From Oscillospiraceae bacterium (GTDB lineage: Bacteria > Bacillota > Clostridia > Oscillospirales > Oscillospiraceae): DNA of 59,736 bases. The stretch spans positions 1 to 59,736 of the forward strand of contig CADAUZ010000021.1 in NCBI GenBank assembly GCA_902791215.1. Reading direction: 5' to 3'. Positions 51,296 to 59,644 of this stretch are shown here, piece by piece; within the stretch, counting starts at the first letter, position 1, and the number at the start of each line of letters is the position of its first letter. The position numbers and the translations under genes were made by a program. Below the pieces are notes generated by a model. That model was not told the DNA's origin. It made no database searches and saw only the letters and a list, made by a program, of their open reading frames with translations.

Positions 51296-51672
51296 TGGAG
51301 CGGACAACGATCAACACCAACATCCGGCTGAACCTCAACAAGCCGGAAGACCGACAGGCATGGGAGCATCTGCAAAGCATGGACCGGAAGAAATACAAAT
51401 CGTACAGCCGTGCAGTTGTGGCCGCAATCAACGACCACTTTTCCCGACAGAAGCGTCTTGACAACGATCCCTTTCTGGAATTCAGAGAGAAAGAGGATGC
51501 TTTTCTGCAAAAGATTTTGGATACGATCCGGGAAGGACTGCAATCTACAGATGCTGGACTTGCCGGTTTATCTGCGCTGCTGCAAGCTGCCCAGTCTGCA
51601 TCCCTGCCTGCGCAGGAAACTATGACTGATGAAAATCTGGATATTGCGATGGAGTTTATGGATAGCCTGTAA
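51292..51672 (+). CDS. ParR-like partner of the ParM protein
   Basis: 126 aa. ATG 51292 overlaps the ParM stop. The N-terminus (RTTINTNIRLNLNKPEDRQAW in part: TTINTNIRLNLNKPED) fits a beta strand plus helices of ribbon-helix-helix DNA-binding proteins, with KYKSYSRAVVAAINDHFSRQ as the helix pair. The C-terminal half is acidic with DENLDIAMEFMDSL at the end. By position and fold it should bind a centromere-like site and the actin filament. No repeated parC site is obvious upstream. Confidence 0.75.
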   Translation: MMERTTINTNIRLNLNKPEDRQAWEHLQSMDRKKYKSYSRAVVAAINDHFSRQKRLDNDPFLEFREKEDAFLQKILDTIREGLQSTDAGLAGLSALLQAAQSASLPAQETMTDENLDIAMEFMDSL

Positions 51673-51730
51673 TACTGCCACTTTGAAGCAGTTTTACTGC
51701 TGCTATATGAAGAAGTGGCTATAAAACGAT

Positions 51731-51792
51731 GTGCAGCTGCTGTCACAATTCCGGTGTTTGTACTGGAATCGTGATTGTAGCTGCACTTTTTA
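51731..51792 (+). terminator. Terminator of parMR operon
   Basis: Imperfect 22-bp stem starting GTGCAGCTGC and ending TAGCTGCAC, 12-nt loop, followed by five T. Confidence 0.75.
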
Positions 51793-51835
51793 TGGATTCT
51801 GCTGCTACTCTTTGAAAAACTGACAGAAAGGACGG

Positions 51836-52039
51836 ATGAAATTGACAGAAGAACAAAAGAAACTGATCCAGGCGAAGCACCGGCTGGAGGAAGCGCAGGC
51901 CAGAGACCGAGTGAAGGAGCGAAAAGCCCGGTCACGAAGGCTGATTCAGGAAGGTGCTTTGATCGAAAAGTATTATCCTGATGCGGCAAAAATGAGCTTG
52001 GAGGAGCTAAGTGAGATATTACGAGAGAAAATCACATGA
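51836..52039 (+). CDS. DUF3847 family protein
   Basis: 67 aa, highly charged, helical (TEEQKKLIQAKHRLEEAQARDR in part: KLIQAKHRLEEA; KERKARSRRLIQEGALIEKYYP). DUF3847 proteins regularly lie just before MobA/MobL relaxase genes in Clostridia elements and may be accessory factors of the relaxosome. AAGGA lies upstream of the ATG. The oriT follows within about 55 bp. Confidence 0.88.
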   Translation: MKLTEEQKKLIQAKHRLEEAQARDRVKERKARSRRLIQEGALIEKYYPDAAKMSLEELSEILREKIT

Positions 52040-52088
52040 CGGATGTTGGGGCGTCCTGGGGGAACCGGGGCGCTCCGCTTTCTTTTTG

Positions 52089-52137
52089 TCCCGAAGGGCG
52101 CACTTACTCACCACCGGGTCGCAGGCCCGGCGGTGGT
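52089..52137 (-). other. Origin of transfer (oriT), IncQ/MOBQ type
   Basis: On the minus strand 52106-52095 reads TAAGTGCGCCCT, the nic-region core of RSF1010/pIP501-type oriTs. Right next to it (52110-52137) is an inverted repeat ACCACCGGG / CCGGCGGTGGT, as expected for relaxase recognition. It lies between DUF3847 and the relaxase gene. Further hairpins (52244-52271, CTGAGGGAG/CTCCCTCAG) follow in the 340-bp non-coding stretch. Confidence 0.85.
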
Positions 52138-52382
52138 AGCCTTCCCGTTGGTCAGGCCGCGCGCTCTGCGAGGCGGATGCGGCTCCTGCGGGAGCCTACA
52201 GCCAATGCTGCCGAGACTGCGGTCTTGGTCATCATTGTCTGCGCTGAGGGAGCGGTACACCTCTCCCTCAGCCTGCGAAAACCTGCACCCAGCAGCTTTA
52301 TCGCAGAGGCAGGCCATCCCAATAGTTTGGCCTGCTTTCTCTTTTGCGAAAGAGAAACAGAAAAACATGGAGGTGAAAGCGA

Positions 52383-54092
52383 CTGGCAATATACCACCTG
52401 GAAGCGAAGGTCATCAGCAGAGGCACGGGCCGATCTGCTTGCGCAGCATCGGCCTATATGAGCTGTTCCGCCATCTATAACGAGTACGATGGCATTCAGC
52501 ATGATTATACACGAAAGCAGGGCCTCGTCTGGGAACATGTTTTCCTCCCGGACTGTGCCCCTGTGGAATGGCAGGAGCGCGCAAAGCTCTGGAACGCCGT
52601 GGAAGAAGCTGAGAAAACGAAAGACAGCAGACTGGCCCGCGAATTCGTTGCCGCCTTGCCTATCGAGCTGGGCAAGGACGAATGGGTCGATCTGCTGTCG
52701 AAGTTCATTCAGGAGCAATTTGTGGACGATGGCATGTGCGCAGATGTGGCGATCCACGATACAGACGGGCATAACCCCCATGCCCATATCATGCTGACCG
52801 TGCGCCCGCTCAGTGAAAACGGCACCTGGCAGCATAAGACAGAAAAAGAATATCTCTGCGTGAAGGACGGCGAAGAACGGGGCTTCACCGCCGCTGAATA
52901 TAAAGAAGCTCAGAAAGACGGATGGGAGAAGCAGTATCAATACAAGGTCGGCAAGAAGAAAGCATTCATGACACCATCCGCAGCCGAGGCGCAGGGGTTG
53001 GAGCGCGTATCCAAGTACCCGAAAAGTACCAAGTATGGCAGGCAGAATCCGATTTCCGAACGATGGAACAGTGAGGAGCAGCTTATAAAATGGCGTGCTG
53101 CCTGGGCAGATGAGGTAAATCTATGCTTGGAGCAGAAGGGGTTTGACGAACGAATCGACCACCGCAGCTTTGCCGAGCAGGGCAAGAATGAACAGCCGAC
53201 GATCCATGAGGGCGTAGCTGCCCGCGTGTTGGAGAAGAAAGGCATCATTTCGGATCGCTGTGAGTTGAACCGGCAAATCAAGCAGGATAACGTCCTGTTG
53301 CGACGAGTCAAAGCAGAGATTCAAAGCCTGATGACGATTGCGCAAAACACGGTCCTTGCAATAGCGCAATCCATGGAACACATGCGGGCGAATATGATAG
53401 TCATGGCGTATCAGTTGCTTCATGCGCGTCGGATGCGAAAGCAGATTAAACTGGAGATCAGCCAAATTGCCCCAAAGCTCAACAAGTACAATGAGCTTGT
53501 CGCACAGATCAAGGCCACACAGAAAGAGAAGAAAGCGCTGATTGTAAAGAAGAGGGATGTATCCTTATTTCAGCCGTTTGAACTCATTAAGCTCAATGCT
53601 CGGATTGCAGAAATGACTGAGAATCTGGAGGAACTGAAATCTGAAAAGGAGCGACAAATTCTCTTGATCGGCGAGAATGACGATGAAGGGATCAAACGTT
53701 CAAAGGCTCGTATCATGGCAGAACGAGACAAATTGTTGAAAACGGAAAGAGTCGTGGCACGGTGCACTGGTGATTTGGACATCGCCGTTGAGGAGTTCCA
53801 TAAGCTCGAAGCACAGGCCGTCAAGTTAGATCAGGATGCGCTGATGGATGCCCGCCGTGCATTCCACCCGATGGAGGAGGAACGTGCTGCGTCTGCTATT
53901 CATGAATACTATGCCTTGAACTACGATGAAGCTATTATCCAAGCGGCTAAATCCGATGTTAACAATCTACTGGGCGAAAACCGTGTTGTCACTCAGTACC
54001 GCTCTCTCCATGAGAATCTCGGACAGAAACGGGATGGTATCCAGCATCAGGAAAGGCCGCAGAGGAAAAAGCCGAAGGAATTGACCCGATAG
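52383..54092 (+). CDS. MobA/MobL (MOBQ) relaxase, CTG start
   Basis: 569 aa if translation begins at CTG 52383, 7 nt after GGAGGTG (52369-52375). The reading frame from there gives AIYHLEAKVISRGTGRSACA, the canonical relaxase N-terminus, which would be lost if the first ATG (52458) were used; an in-frame TGA at 52374-52376 rules out starts further upstream. Motif III is HDTDGHNPHAHIM (two of the three metal-binding His). The C-terminal half (about 280-480) is long coiled coil. It nicks oriT and leads the strand into the recipient, using a helper conjugation system. Confidence 0.85.
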   Translation: MAIYHLEAKVISRGTGRSACAASAYMSCSAIYNEYDGIQHDYTRKQGLVWEHVFLPDCAPVEWQERAKLWNAVEEAEKTKDSRLAREFVAALPIELGKDEWVDLLSKFIQEQFVDDGMCADVAIHDTDGHNPHAHIMLTVRPLSENGTWQHKTEKEYLCVKDGEERGFTAAEYKEAQKDGWEKQYQYKVGKKKAFMTPSAAEAQGLERVSKYPKSTKYGRQNPISERWNSEEQLIKWRAAWADEVNLCLEQKGFDERIDHRSFAEQGKNEQPTIHEGVAARVLEKKGIISDRCELNRQIKQDNVLLRRVKAEIQSLMTIAQNTVLAIAQSMEHMRANMIVMAYQLLHARRMRKQIKLEISQIAPKLNKYNELVAQIKATQKEKKALIVKKRDVSLFQPFELIKLNARIAEMTENLEELKSEKERQILLIGENDDEGIKRSKARIMAERDKLLKTERVVARCTGDLDIAVEEFHKLEAQAVKLDQDALMDARRAFHPMEEERAASAIHEYYALNYDEAIIQAAKSDVNNLLGENRVVTQYRSLHENLGQKRDGIQHQERPQRKKPKELTR

Positions 54093-54124
54093 TATTTACG
54101 AAAGAACAGTATAAAAATTGTGGT

Positions 54125-55171
54125 TCATAGTGAAGCTTCATCACCAGTCTGTTCGGCAAGCAGTTTTTGAAGAGCCTCCTTGCTGGGCAGGACGGTTTCA
54201 TATTTGCTGGCAAAGATTTGCGCATTGTCCTCCGGCAGAGTCATTTCTACAACAGCATTGTTCTTGTCTTTACATAGGATGATGCCGATGGTAGGGTTCT
54301 CTTCAGGCAGCTTCACCATGCGGTCATAGTAATGCACATACATTTGCATCTGCCCGATGTCCTGGTGTTTCAATTCTCCGATTTTCAAATCAAAGAGTAC
54401 AAAGCAGCGTAGAAGCCGGTTATAGAAAACCAGATCGACACGAAAATGTTCCTCATTGAAGGTAAAGCGAACCTGCCTGCCAATGTAGGCAAAGCCCGTC
54501 CCCAGCTCCAACAGGAATTGCTGCAGATGGTCAATGATCCGCGTTTCAAGCTCCGTTTCGGAGTACTCCGGCAGCTCTGGGAGCCCAAGAAATTCCAGCA
54601 CATATGGGTCTTTGACCGCGTCCTTCGCGGTTTCCACAGTTTGCCCCTGAAGAGCCAAGCGATAAACCTTATCCTTATCCGTGCTGAGGGCAAGGCGCTC
54701 ATACAAGGAACTGTTATACTGCCGTTTCAGTTCTGACAGGCTCCAGCCGTTCTTTGCCGCCTCAATTTCATAAAAATGACGCTCATCCTTATTCTCGATG
54801 CGCATGAGCTTCAAATAATGCGACCAGCTTAGATAAAATTTTCGGCCATTGTCCACAGTGGGCAGGTTCACAGATTGGCTAAACACTGTTTCGCCAATCT
54901 GATCATTGGAATACACGAGATAAAACTGACGAATGTTTTTCAGATTAGCAACAGAGAAGCCTTTTCCAAATTGCGAGGTAAGATATCGTGATAATTCGCT
55001 CAACACCTGCTGACCATAAGCGGCTCTCTGCTCGCCCTGCTGTTCTTCCAAAACGATGCGTTTGCCGATTTCATAATAGGCATAGACCATGGAAAGATTG
55101 ACCGCAGTTTTTGCACGTTGCCGCGCCTGTTCCAGAATATTGGAAATATCGTGGACAAATTGATCGTTCAT
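54125..55171 (-). CDS. DUF1016/YhcG-type PDDEXK nuclease
   Basis: 348 aa. N-terminal helical domain (VYAYYEIGKRIVLEEQQ, LSRYLTSQFGKGFSVANLKNIRQFY in part) and C-terminal PDDEXK nuclease domain with FRVDLVFYNRLL and VLFDLKIGEL (catalytic Asp and D/E-x-K) and QMQMYVHYYD. The Glu of ExK is Asp here. YhcG-like proteins occur in defence islands and in retron or Holliday-junction contexts. Last gene of the minus-strand cargo, 17 bp after the two-TM protein gene. Confidence 0.93.
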   Translation of the reverse strand: MNDQFVHDISNILEQARQRAKTAVNLSMVYAYYEIGKRIVLEEQQGEQRAAYGQQVLSELSRYLTSQFGKGFSVANLKNIRQFYLVYSNDQIGETVFSQSVNLPTVDNGRKFYLSWSHYLKLMRIENKDERHFYEIEAAKNGWSLSELKRQYNSSLYERLALSTDKDKVYRLALQGQTVETAKDAVKDPYVLEFLGLPELPEYSETELETRIIDHLQQFLLELGTGFAYIGRQVRFTFNEEHFRVDLVFYNRLLRCFVLFDLKIGELKHQDIGQMQMYVHYYDRMVKLPEENPTIGIILCKDKNNAVVEMTLPEDNAQIFASKYETVLPSKEALQKLLAEQTGDEASL

Positions 55172-55188
55172 AGTAGGACTCCTCGGAA

Positions 55189-56019
55189 TTACACTTTGCT
55201 TTCTCTTGTCGGCTCTGATTCAGAGCGAACTATAGAAGGGGTAGAAGTGAAGTTTTCTGATGCTTTGATTTGCTCCTCCGTCTCTTGCTCTGCCTCTAAT
55301 GCCAGTCTATATAATGTTGGTTCAATCAAGATATCATTTATTGGCCGCAGGGAGGGGCTGTACGCAATTGTTGCGCGCATGAGACTGAGGTTAGTTTGAA
55401 ATCTTTTGCTGACAAATTCCTCTGTGCTTTTTGAGCGAAATACAGTCCGTGAAAGCTCACAGTAAGATAAAATTCCTCGCAATGCCTGAATATCCTTTTC
55501 ACATATAACGCCCATTTGCAGCAACACAGCTTCTTGACCAAGAATCATAATGACTTGCTCTGCAATCGCATCAAAAAACTGCATAAGATATTGATTATAG
55601 GCTGGAATCACAGATGGGTCTTTTTCAATCTGATGATACGTACAAACTATCCAATCGTGCCATTTTCTGGGCGTATCGTCTCGAATAAAATGTGCTGTGT
55701 CATGTATAATAATCTGAAGGTCGGCATCAAAAACAAAGTAAAGTCGTTTGAAAATAATCCTATAGTTATTATCTGCTTCCTGCGCATCGCGTTTACAGTT
55801 AGCTTCATCAATCAGCCAAGCCACAAGGACGGAGGCAACGCATCCGCAACTCAACCCGGTCGCAATTGTAAACATTTGTCCGTTCTCTTCTGAAATATCA
55901 AGACATAAAAGCATAAGCACAAGCGCACAGATAAAAAGCCAGAAATAGAATTCACGATTCGGCTTAAAGCGTTCTTTTATATCAGATGTTTTACTGCTCG
56001 TATTTTTCACATCTCCCAC
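55189..56019 (-). CDS. Two-TM membrane protein of cargo island, unknown
   Basis: 276 aa from GTG 56019 (GGAG upstream); a GTG at 56010 is possible. Two membrane spans near the N-terminus (about 24-44 and 50-70), followed by a cytosolic helical domain of about 200 residues with HDTAHFIRDDTPRKW and a C-terminal charged tail. I recognise no family. TM proteins with a soluble effector domain are common in defence operons, where they depolarise membranes; this is only a possibility. It overlaps the tail of a broken gene upstream. Confidence 0.6.
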   Translation of the reverse strand: MGDVKNTSSKTSDIKERFKPNREFYFWLFICALVLMLLCLDISEENGQMFTIATGLSCGCVASVLVAWLIDEANCKRDAQEADNNYRIIFKRLYFVFDADLQIIIHDTAHFIRDDTPRKWHDWIVCTYHQIEKDPSVIPAYNQYLMQFFDAIAEQVIMILGQEAVLLQMGVICEKDIQALRGILSYCELSRTVFRSKSTEEFVSKRFQTNLSLMRATIAYSPSLRPINDILIEPTLYRLALEAEQETEEQIKASENFTSTPSIVRSESEPTRESKV

Positions 56020-56132
56020 ACGGTTTCATCTCCGCAGATGTTGCGGATTTTCAGGCGGAGGGGTTTGGCGTCGCTGGTGATGGAGCCGTCCCGGATGGTT
56101 TGGGCCTTCCTGCCATTGCGGATGATATAGCT
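56007..56132 (-). pseudogene. C-terminal fragment of an unknown protein, out of frame
   Basis: Minus strand frame ending TGA at 56007-56009 encodes about 40 residues, SYIIRNGRKAQ... to ...NICGDETVWEM, which reads like genuine protein. It has a stop (TAA) just upstream, while the longer overlapping frame (56051) turns to a Pro/Ser-rich tail here. The simplest view is a frameshift near 56130 in a once longer gene. Its stop overlaps the start of the two-TM gene. Confidence 0.5.
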
Positions 56133-56545
56133 AACTTAAACAAATCATACCGCAGGAACGGATACTCTCTTTTTAATTGCTCAATATAGTAGCTGCGATA
56201 GTTGAAGTCACTGCTTATTGAATTAACACTCCTGTCGAATTTGGACAGCGCGTTTTTGGCCTCAAATCGGATTTGCCTTTCCAGCAACGTATCATAATCT
56301 TCTTTGATGAGTTCTCTCCGCTGGTATTTCAAGTATAACTTTTCCTGCTCCGGATTAAATGCGTGAATTACTCGATAAAAGAGCGCCCTGCTCGCTTGAG
56401 CGCGGAGTGCGTTAATATCATCGTAGATTTTAAATATATCAGCATCGTGCTTCGTCATGAACAGCCGATCACCATGGAACGCCGCACGAATGTCAGATAC
56501 ATCCCGTAGCGGGTTTCTTCTGAGTTCCAGAAATCGGAGAGCCGG
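56051..56545 (-). pseudogene. C-terminal part of LRR protein beyond an amber codon
   Basis: This stretch is in the same frame as the LRR gene and separated from it only by TAG at 56546-56548. It continues with PALRFLELRRNPLRDVSDI, an evident further leucine-rich repeat, then a helical region (FKIYDDINALRAQASRALF and more). A start at ATG 56458 has no ribosome binding site. The gene was thus probably one 387-codon ORF or longer, cut by a CAG-to-TAG change, and also frameshifted near its end. Confidence 0.7.
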
Positions 56546-57211
56546 CTAAGCACAAAGGCCGACCGCTGTTTCTATTGCGTTATCGTATAGGTCGAGGGAT
56601 TGAAGGCTCTCGATCTTCTCTAACATGGAAATGTCCTGCAGATAGCAGTTCGATAAAGTCAGATCAGTCAGCGGAAGATTGGTCAGCGGTGCAAGATCGG
56701 AAACTACACAGTCTTTGATTTTAAGGCGCTGAATTGTGGGAGCAGTAACGAGGCCATTCAGGTCAAAACAGTGAGCATGAGAGATGGTTAACCCATCAAG
56801 CAACGAACATGCGGTGAAGTCCTCGTTTTCTCCAGATTCGCCGTGTATGGCCATCGCTTCAAGCGGCATAAGCGGTTCGGCGGAATCAATGAATAAAGTA
56901 AGCTCGCGCAGCGTTGGCATAGAGATTCTTTGCGGTAGTTCTGTCATCCAGACAGAGAGGCCTGAGAGGGATAACAACTTGATCGACTCAAGCAGTTCCA
57001 GCGAAACCTCTTTATTCACGGCCAGTGTTTGAAGCTGTGGACAGGATACACCAAGAGATTGAATGAACGCGAAGCCGTCCTCTTCTTTAAGGCAAATTTG
57101 ACTGTCCAATCCTATATGGATGCGGTGGATGTCCGCTTTTTCTTGCTGGCTTAGTTGTTCCCATTCTTCCATGCTGGCAAGAGAGAAGGCGTGCTTACTC
57201 ATGATAAACAT
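56546..57211 (-). CDS. Leucine-rich-repeat protein, amber-truncated
   Basis: 221 aa from ATG 57211 (GGAGG 9 nt upstream). Soluble. Residues about 60-221 have LRR periodicity: LQTLAVN, LKLLSLSGL, LRELTLFI, LDGLTISHA, IQRLKIKDC, LTDLTLSNC, LQSLDLYDN. It stops at TAG in the middle of a repeat. LRR proteins bind protein partners. It starts 48 bp after the ATPase-S24 gene and is probably cotranscribed with it. Unless the TAG is read through, the product is truncated. Confidence 0.75.
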   Translation of the reverse strand: MFIMSKHAFSLASMEEWEQLSQQEKADIHRIHIGLDSQICLKEEDGFAFIQSLGVSCPQLQTLAVNKEVSLELLESIKLLSLSGLSVWMTELPQRISMPTLRELTLFIDSAEPLMPLEAMAIHGESGENEDFTACSLLDGLTISHAHCFDLNGLVTAPTIQRLKIKDCVVSDLAPLTNLPLTDLTLSNCYLQDISMLEKIESLQSLDLYDNAIETAVGLCA

Positions 57212-57259
57212 GATGTTATACCTCCAACGGTACGCTCTCTGTAAGTATAAGCCGAGAGA

Positions 57260-59644
57260 CTAAAGAGTATTATGCATTGTACCTGGATCAACAATCCCAA
57301 TAACTTCTCCAAAAACTCTATAATCTGTCGATGTTACAACAATTGGAGCATAAGCTGTATTAATGGATCTCAGCTCGACCTGGTTGTTGCGATGAATTAC
57401 TTTCTTGCAATATGATTGCCCATCATACCATACAATCCCAATATGCCCTACAGGAATAACTTCGCTTTGCTTTACAAGCACAATACACCCGTCTGGGTAT
57501 TCAGGCTCCATGCTGTTTCCTGAAATCTTTATAGCGAAAGAACATTCCGGATTCGTTACAGTTATTTCATCAAATGGAACCTCGCTATCCAAGCTGTTTC
57601 CAGTTCCGGCCGAGGATGGCATGGCATAGAGCTTAACAATTTTCTGAAAAGGAATCTCAATTTCGACCGCAGCACCTTCTCCGGTATAGGTTTCATCACA
57701 ATACTTTGCAAGCGTATCGTAATGAAGGCGATCATGATCGCGCATAAATTCTAACAACTGTCCTAAAACAGTAGGCAGAGCAGTAATACTATCGATTTCA
57801 TCGGATGACTCCCCGTTCGGGATAATCCGAAAATGTGAATGGTTGTTAAGTAAACGCAATACTGATCTTCCTGCTGCGGTGTTACGGCCATCCTCAAGCT
57901 GTAATACCTTGTTGAGCATAGGCTCTGATTCAGGTTTGGGCAGCTTAAAAGATAAATATCCTTCCAACAGTCTCCTTGCAATATTGGGATATTGTAAGTA
58001 TTCAGAAGTATCTGCCGGTGGCGCCTTAACGAAATCGTAGATTTTCTTAAACAGAAAAGCATACTCATCATGAAACTGGCTGAGAGTATTGTCTTCATCC
58101 ACCAAACATGGTTTGTTACCCAAACGTTTTATCAGATAACGATTTGTTTTGTCCCGGTACATCAGCGAGTAATCTTTGAAAAGAGAAAATTTGTGAGTGA
58201 AAATGAATGTCTGACCAGCATTACTGGTTTTTTCTCGAATATAGCTAATCGCATTATAATAAAAATTTGAATCAAAACTCGAGATTGGATCATCAAGAAT
58301 CACAATTGTATTTTCAATATTCTCATCGACACCTAATAATGTATTGAAAAAATAAATCAGAGCAACAGCGTTTTCCTCACCTTTGCTAAGGTTTTTTGCA
58401 GTTTTTCCATTTCTCGTTATTGTATATCCAAGATCCGAGTTTGAAAAAACCAACTCGGATCTTCCCATTATAAACGCAATTTCCCGATTTATCGCATCTG
58501 CGGGGATCTGAGAGTTTTTGACCTGAACCTCTAAATCCCGAATGGCTGACTGTAGTATCTTTAGGCCATTATCCTCGGCCGTGAATTCTTCACCCTTTTT
58601 CTTTATATCTTCTTCAAATTTAGCAATCTCAGAATAAAACTCCGATAGATGATGCTGCTCAACCTTTTTCTGAGCGGCCTGAATGCTCCGCTGAAAGTCT
58701 GCGGTTATCTCATTGTGTTGATTGATAATGTCTTGTAATCTGGAAAAAACTGAAAAGTCAAAAGATAATGTGGACATTATTGTCAAGAAGTCTTCGGCAC
58801 ACTGCACATCAATCATATTACTTTTCTTCGCAGTCACAATTTTTGCGACTTGCTCCAATGCCTGTATATATAGATCGCATATTGAAAGAGCATTTGAACA
58901 ACTGGACTCATATTCGTCTCTCAGCTCTGGGTAAAGAAGTTGAGCACTGGGTAGATTCGTTTTCGCATCACGGAATTGCTGAATTCTGTCATTCAAGAGT
59001 TTTACTGCAGAATCGATTTGGTTTGAAAGTCGGATATAGGACTGGTTAAAGTGATCTTTTAGTCTGTTAATCCGCTCCTCCGTCACAGTTCCGCCACAGA
59101 AGAAACATGTATTCGTTTTCCTATCATCATGCAGTCGCAATCCCTGTTCTACCCATGTAGAAACAGGGGCATCATCCTTGAGTGACGCGATTGTTGCATT
59201 GACTGGTGTCTCTACCAGAATCTTATAAATGTAATCCTTTACCGTTGGCTGAATAAAGGAGAAAGAGGGAAAAGGGATTGTGTTACGTTTTTCGGCATGA
59301 ATTGCAGAGATCGCTTTTTGATATTCTTCTCTAGTAAGAAGGTTTGGCTTCTGCAAATTACTATAAGCTAAATAAAATGCGTTTTTGTTATAGGCGTTGG
59401 AATAATTTGCCGCGTTTTTAATGACTTTCGCTTTTGCTGTTTTTTGCTGTTCAAAGCTCTGTTTGAGAGCATCTAATTCGGCTTTGCGTGTTTTTACTAA
59501 GGCAATTTGATTCCTCTCTTGTTCTTTTAGTGCGCGAAGTTCATCAACTTTTTCTTTCTGTTTTTTCCCAACTGCAAAAATATGCCGTACACGATCTATT
59601 TCTGTGACATTCTCGCGCCCGTAATTCTGATAAAAAAGGCTCAA
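57260..59644 (-). CDS. RloC/PrrC-like coiled-coil ATPase fused to S24 (LexA-type) peptidase
   Basis: 794 aa from TTG 59644, which overlaps the stop of the gene before it. Residues 30-80 and 190-380 are coiled coil around a zinc-hook-like CFFC (180-183). The ABC-type second half of the ATPase follows: signature LSKGEE (419-424), Walker B VILDDPISSFDS (448-459), H-loop FTHK (482-485). Residues about 525-610 have RRLLEG and NNHSH, resembling the anticodon-nuclease region of the PrrC/RloC group. The last 125 residues are an S24 domain with Ala-Gly (679-680) as cleavage site, Ser 711 in GNSMEP and Lys 748, 37 residues apart as in LexA and UmuD. The P-loop half of the ATPase is missing. Confidence 0.7.
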   Translation of the reverse strand: MSLFYQNYGRENVTEIDRVRHIFAVGKKQKEKVDELRALKEQERNQIALVKTRKAELDALKQSFEQQKTAKAKVIKNAANYSNAYNKNAFYLAYSNLQKPNLLTREEYQKAISAIHAEKRNTIPFPSFSFIQPTVKDYIYKILVETPVNATIASLKDDAPVSTWVEQGLRLHDDRKTNTCFFCGGTVTEERINRLKDHFNQSYIRLSNQIDSAVKLLNDRIQQFRDAKTNLPSAQLLYPELRDEYESSCSNALSICDLYIQALEQVAKIVTAKKSNMIDVQCAEDFLTIMSTLSFDFSVFSRLQDIINQHNEITADFQRSIQAAQKKVEQHHLSEFYSEIAKFEEDIKKKGEEFTAEDNGLKILQSAIRDLEVQVKNSQIPADAINREIAFIMGRSELVFSNSDLGYTITRNGKTAKNLSKGEENAVALIYFFNTLLGVDENIENTIVILDDPISSFDSNFYYNAISYIREKTSNAGQTFIFTHKFSLFKDYSLMYRDKTNRYLIKRLGNKPCLVDEDNTLSQFHDEYAFLFKKIYDFVKAPPADTSEYLQYPNIARRLLEGYLSFKLPKPESEPMLNKVLQLEDGRNTAAGRSVLRLLNNHSHFRIIPNGESSDEIDSITALPTVLGQLLEFMRDHDRLHYDTLAKYCDETYTGEGAAVEIEIPFQKIVKLYAMPSSAGTGNSLDSEVPFDEITVTNPECSFAIKISGNSMEPEYPDGCIVLVKQSEVIPVGHIGIVWYDGQSYCKKVIHRNNQVELRSINTAYAPIVVTSTDYRVFGEVIGIVDPGTMHNTL

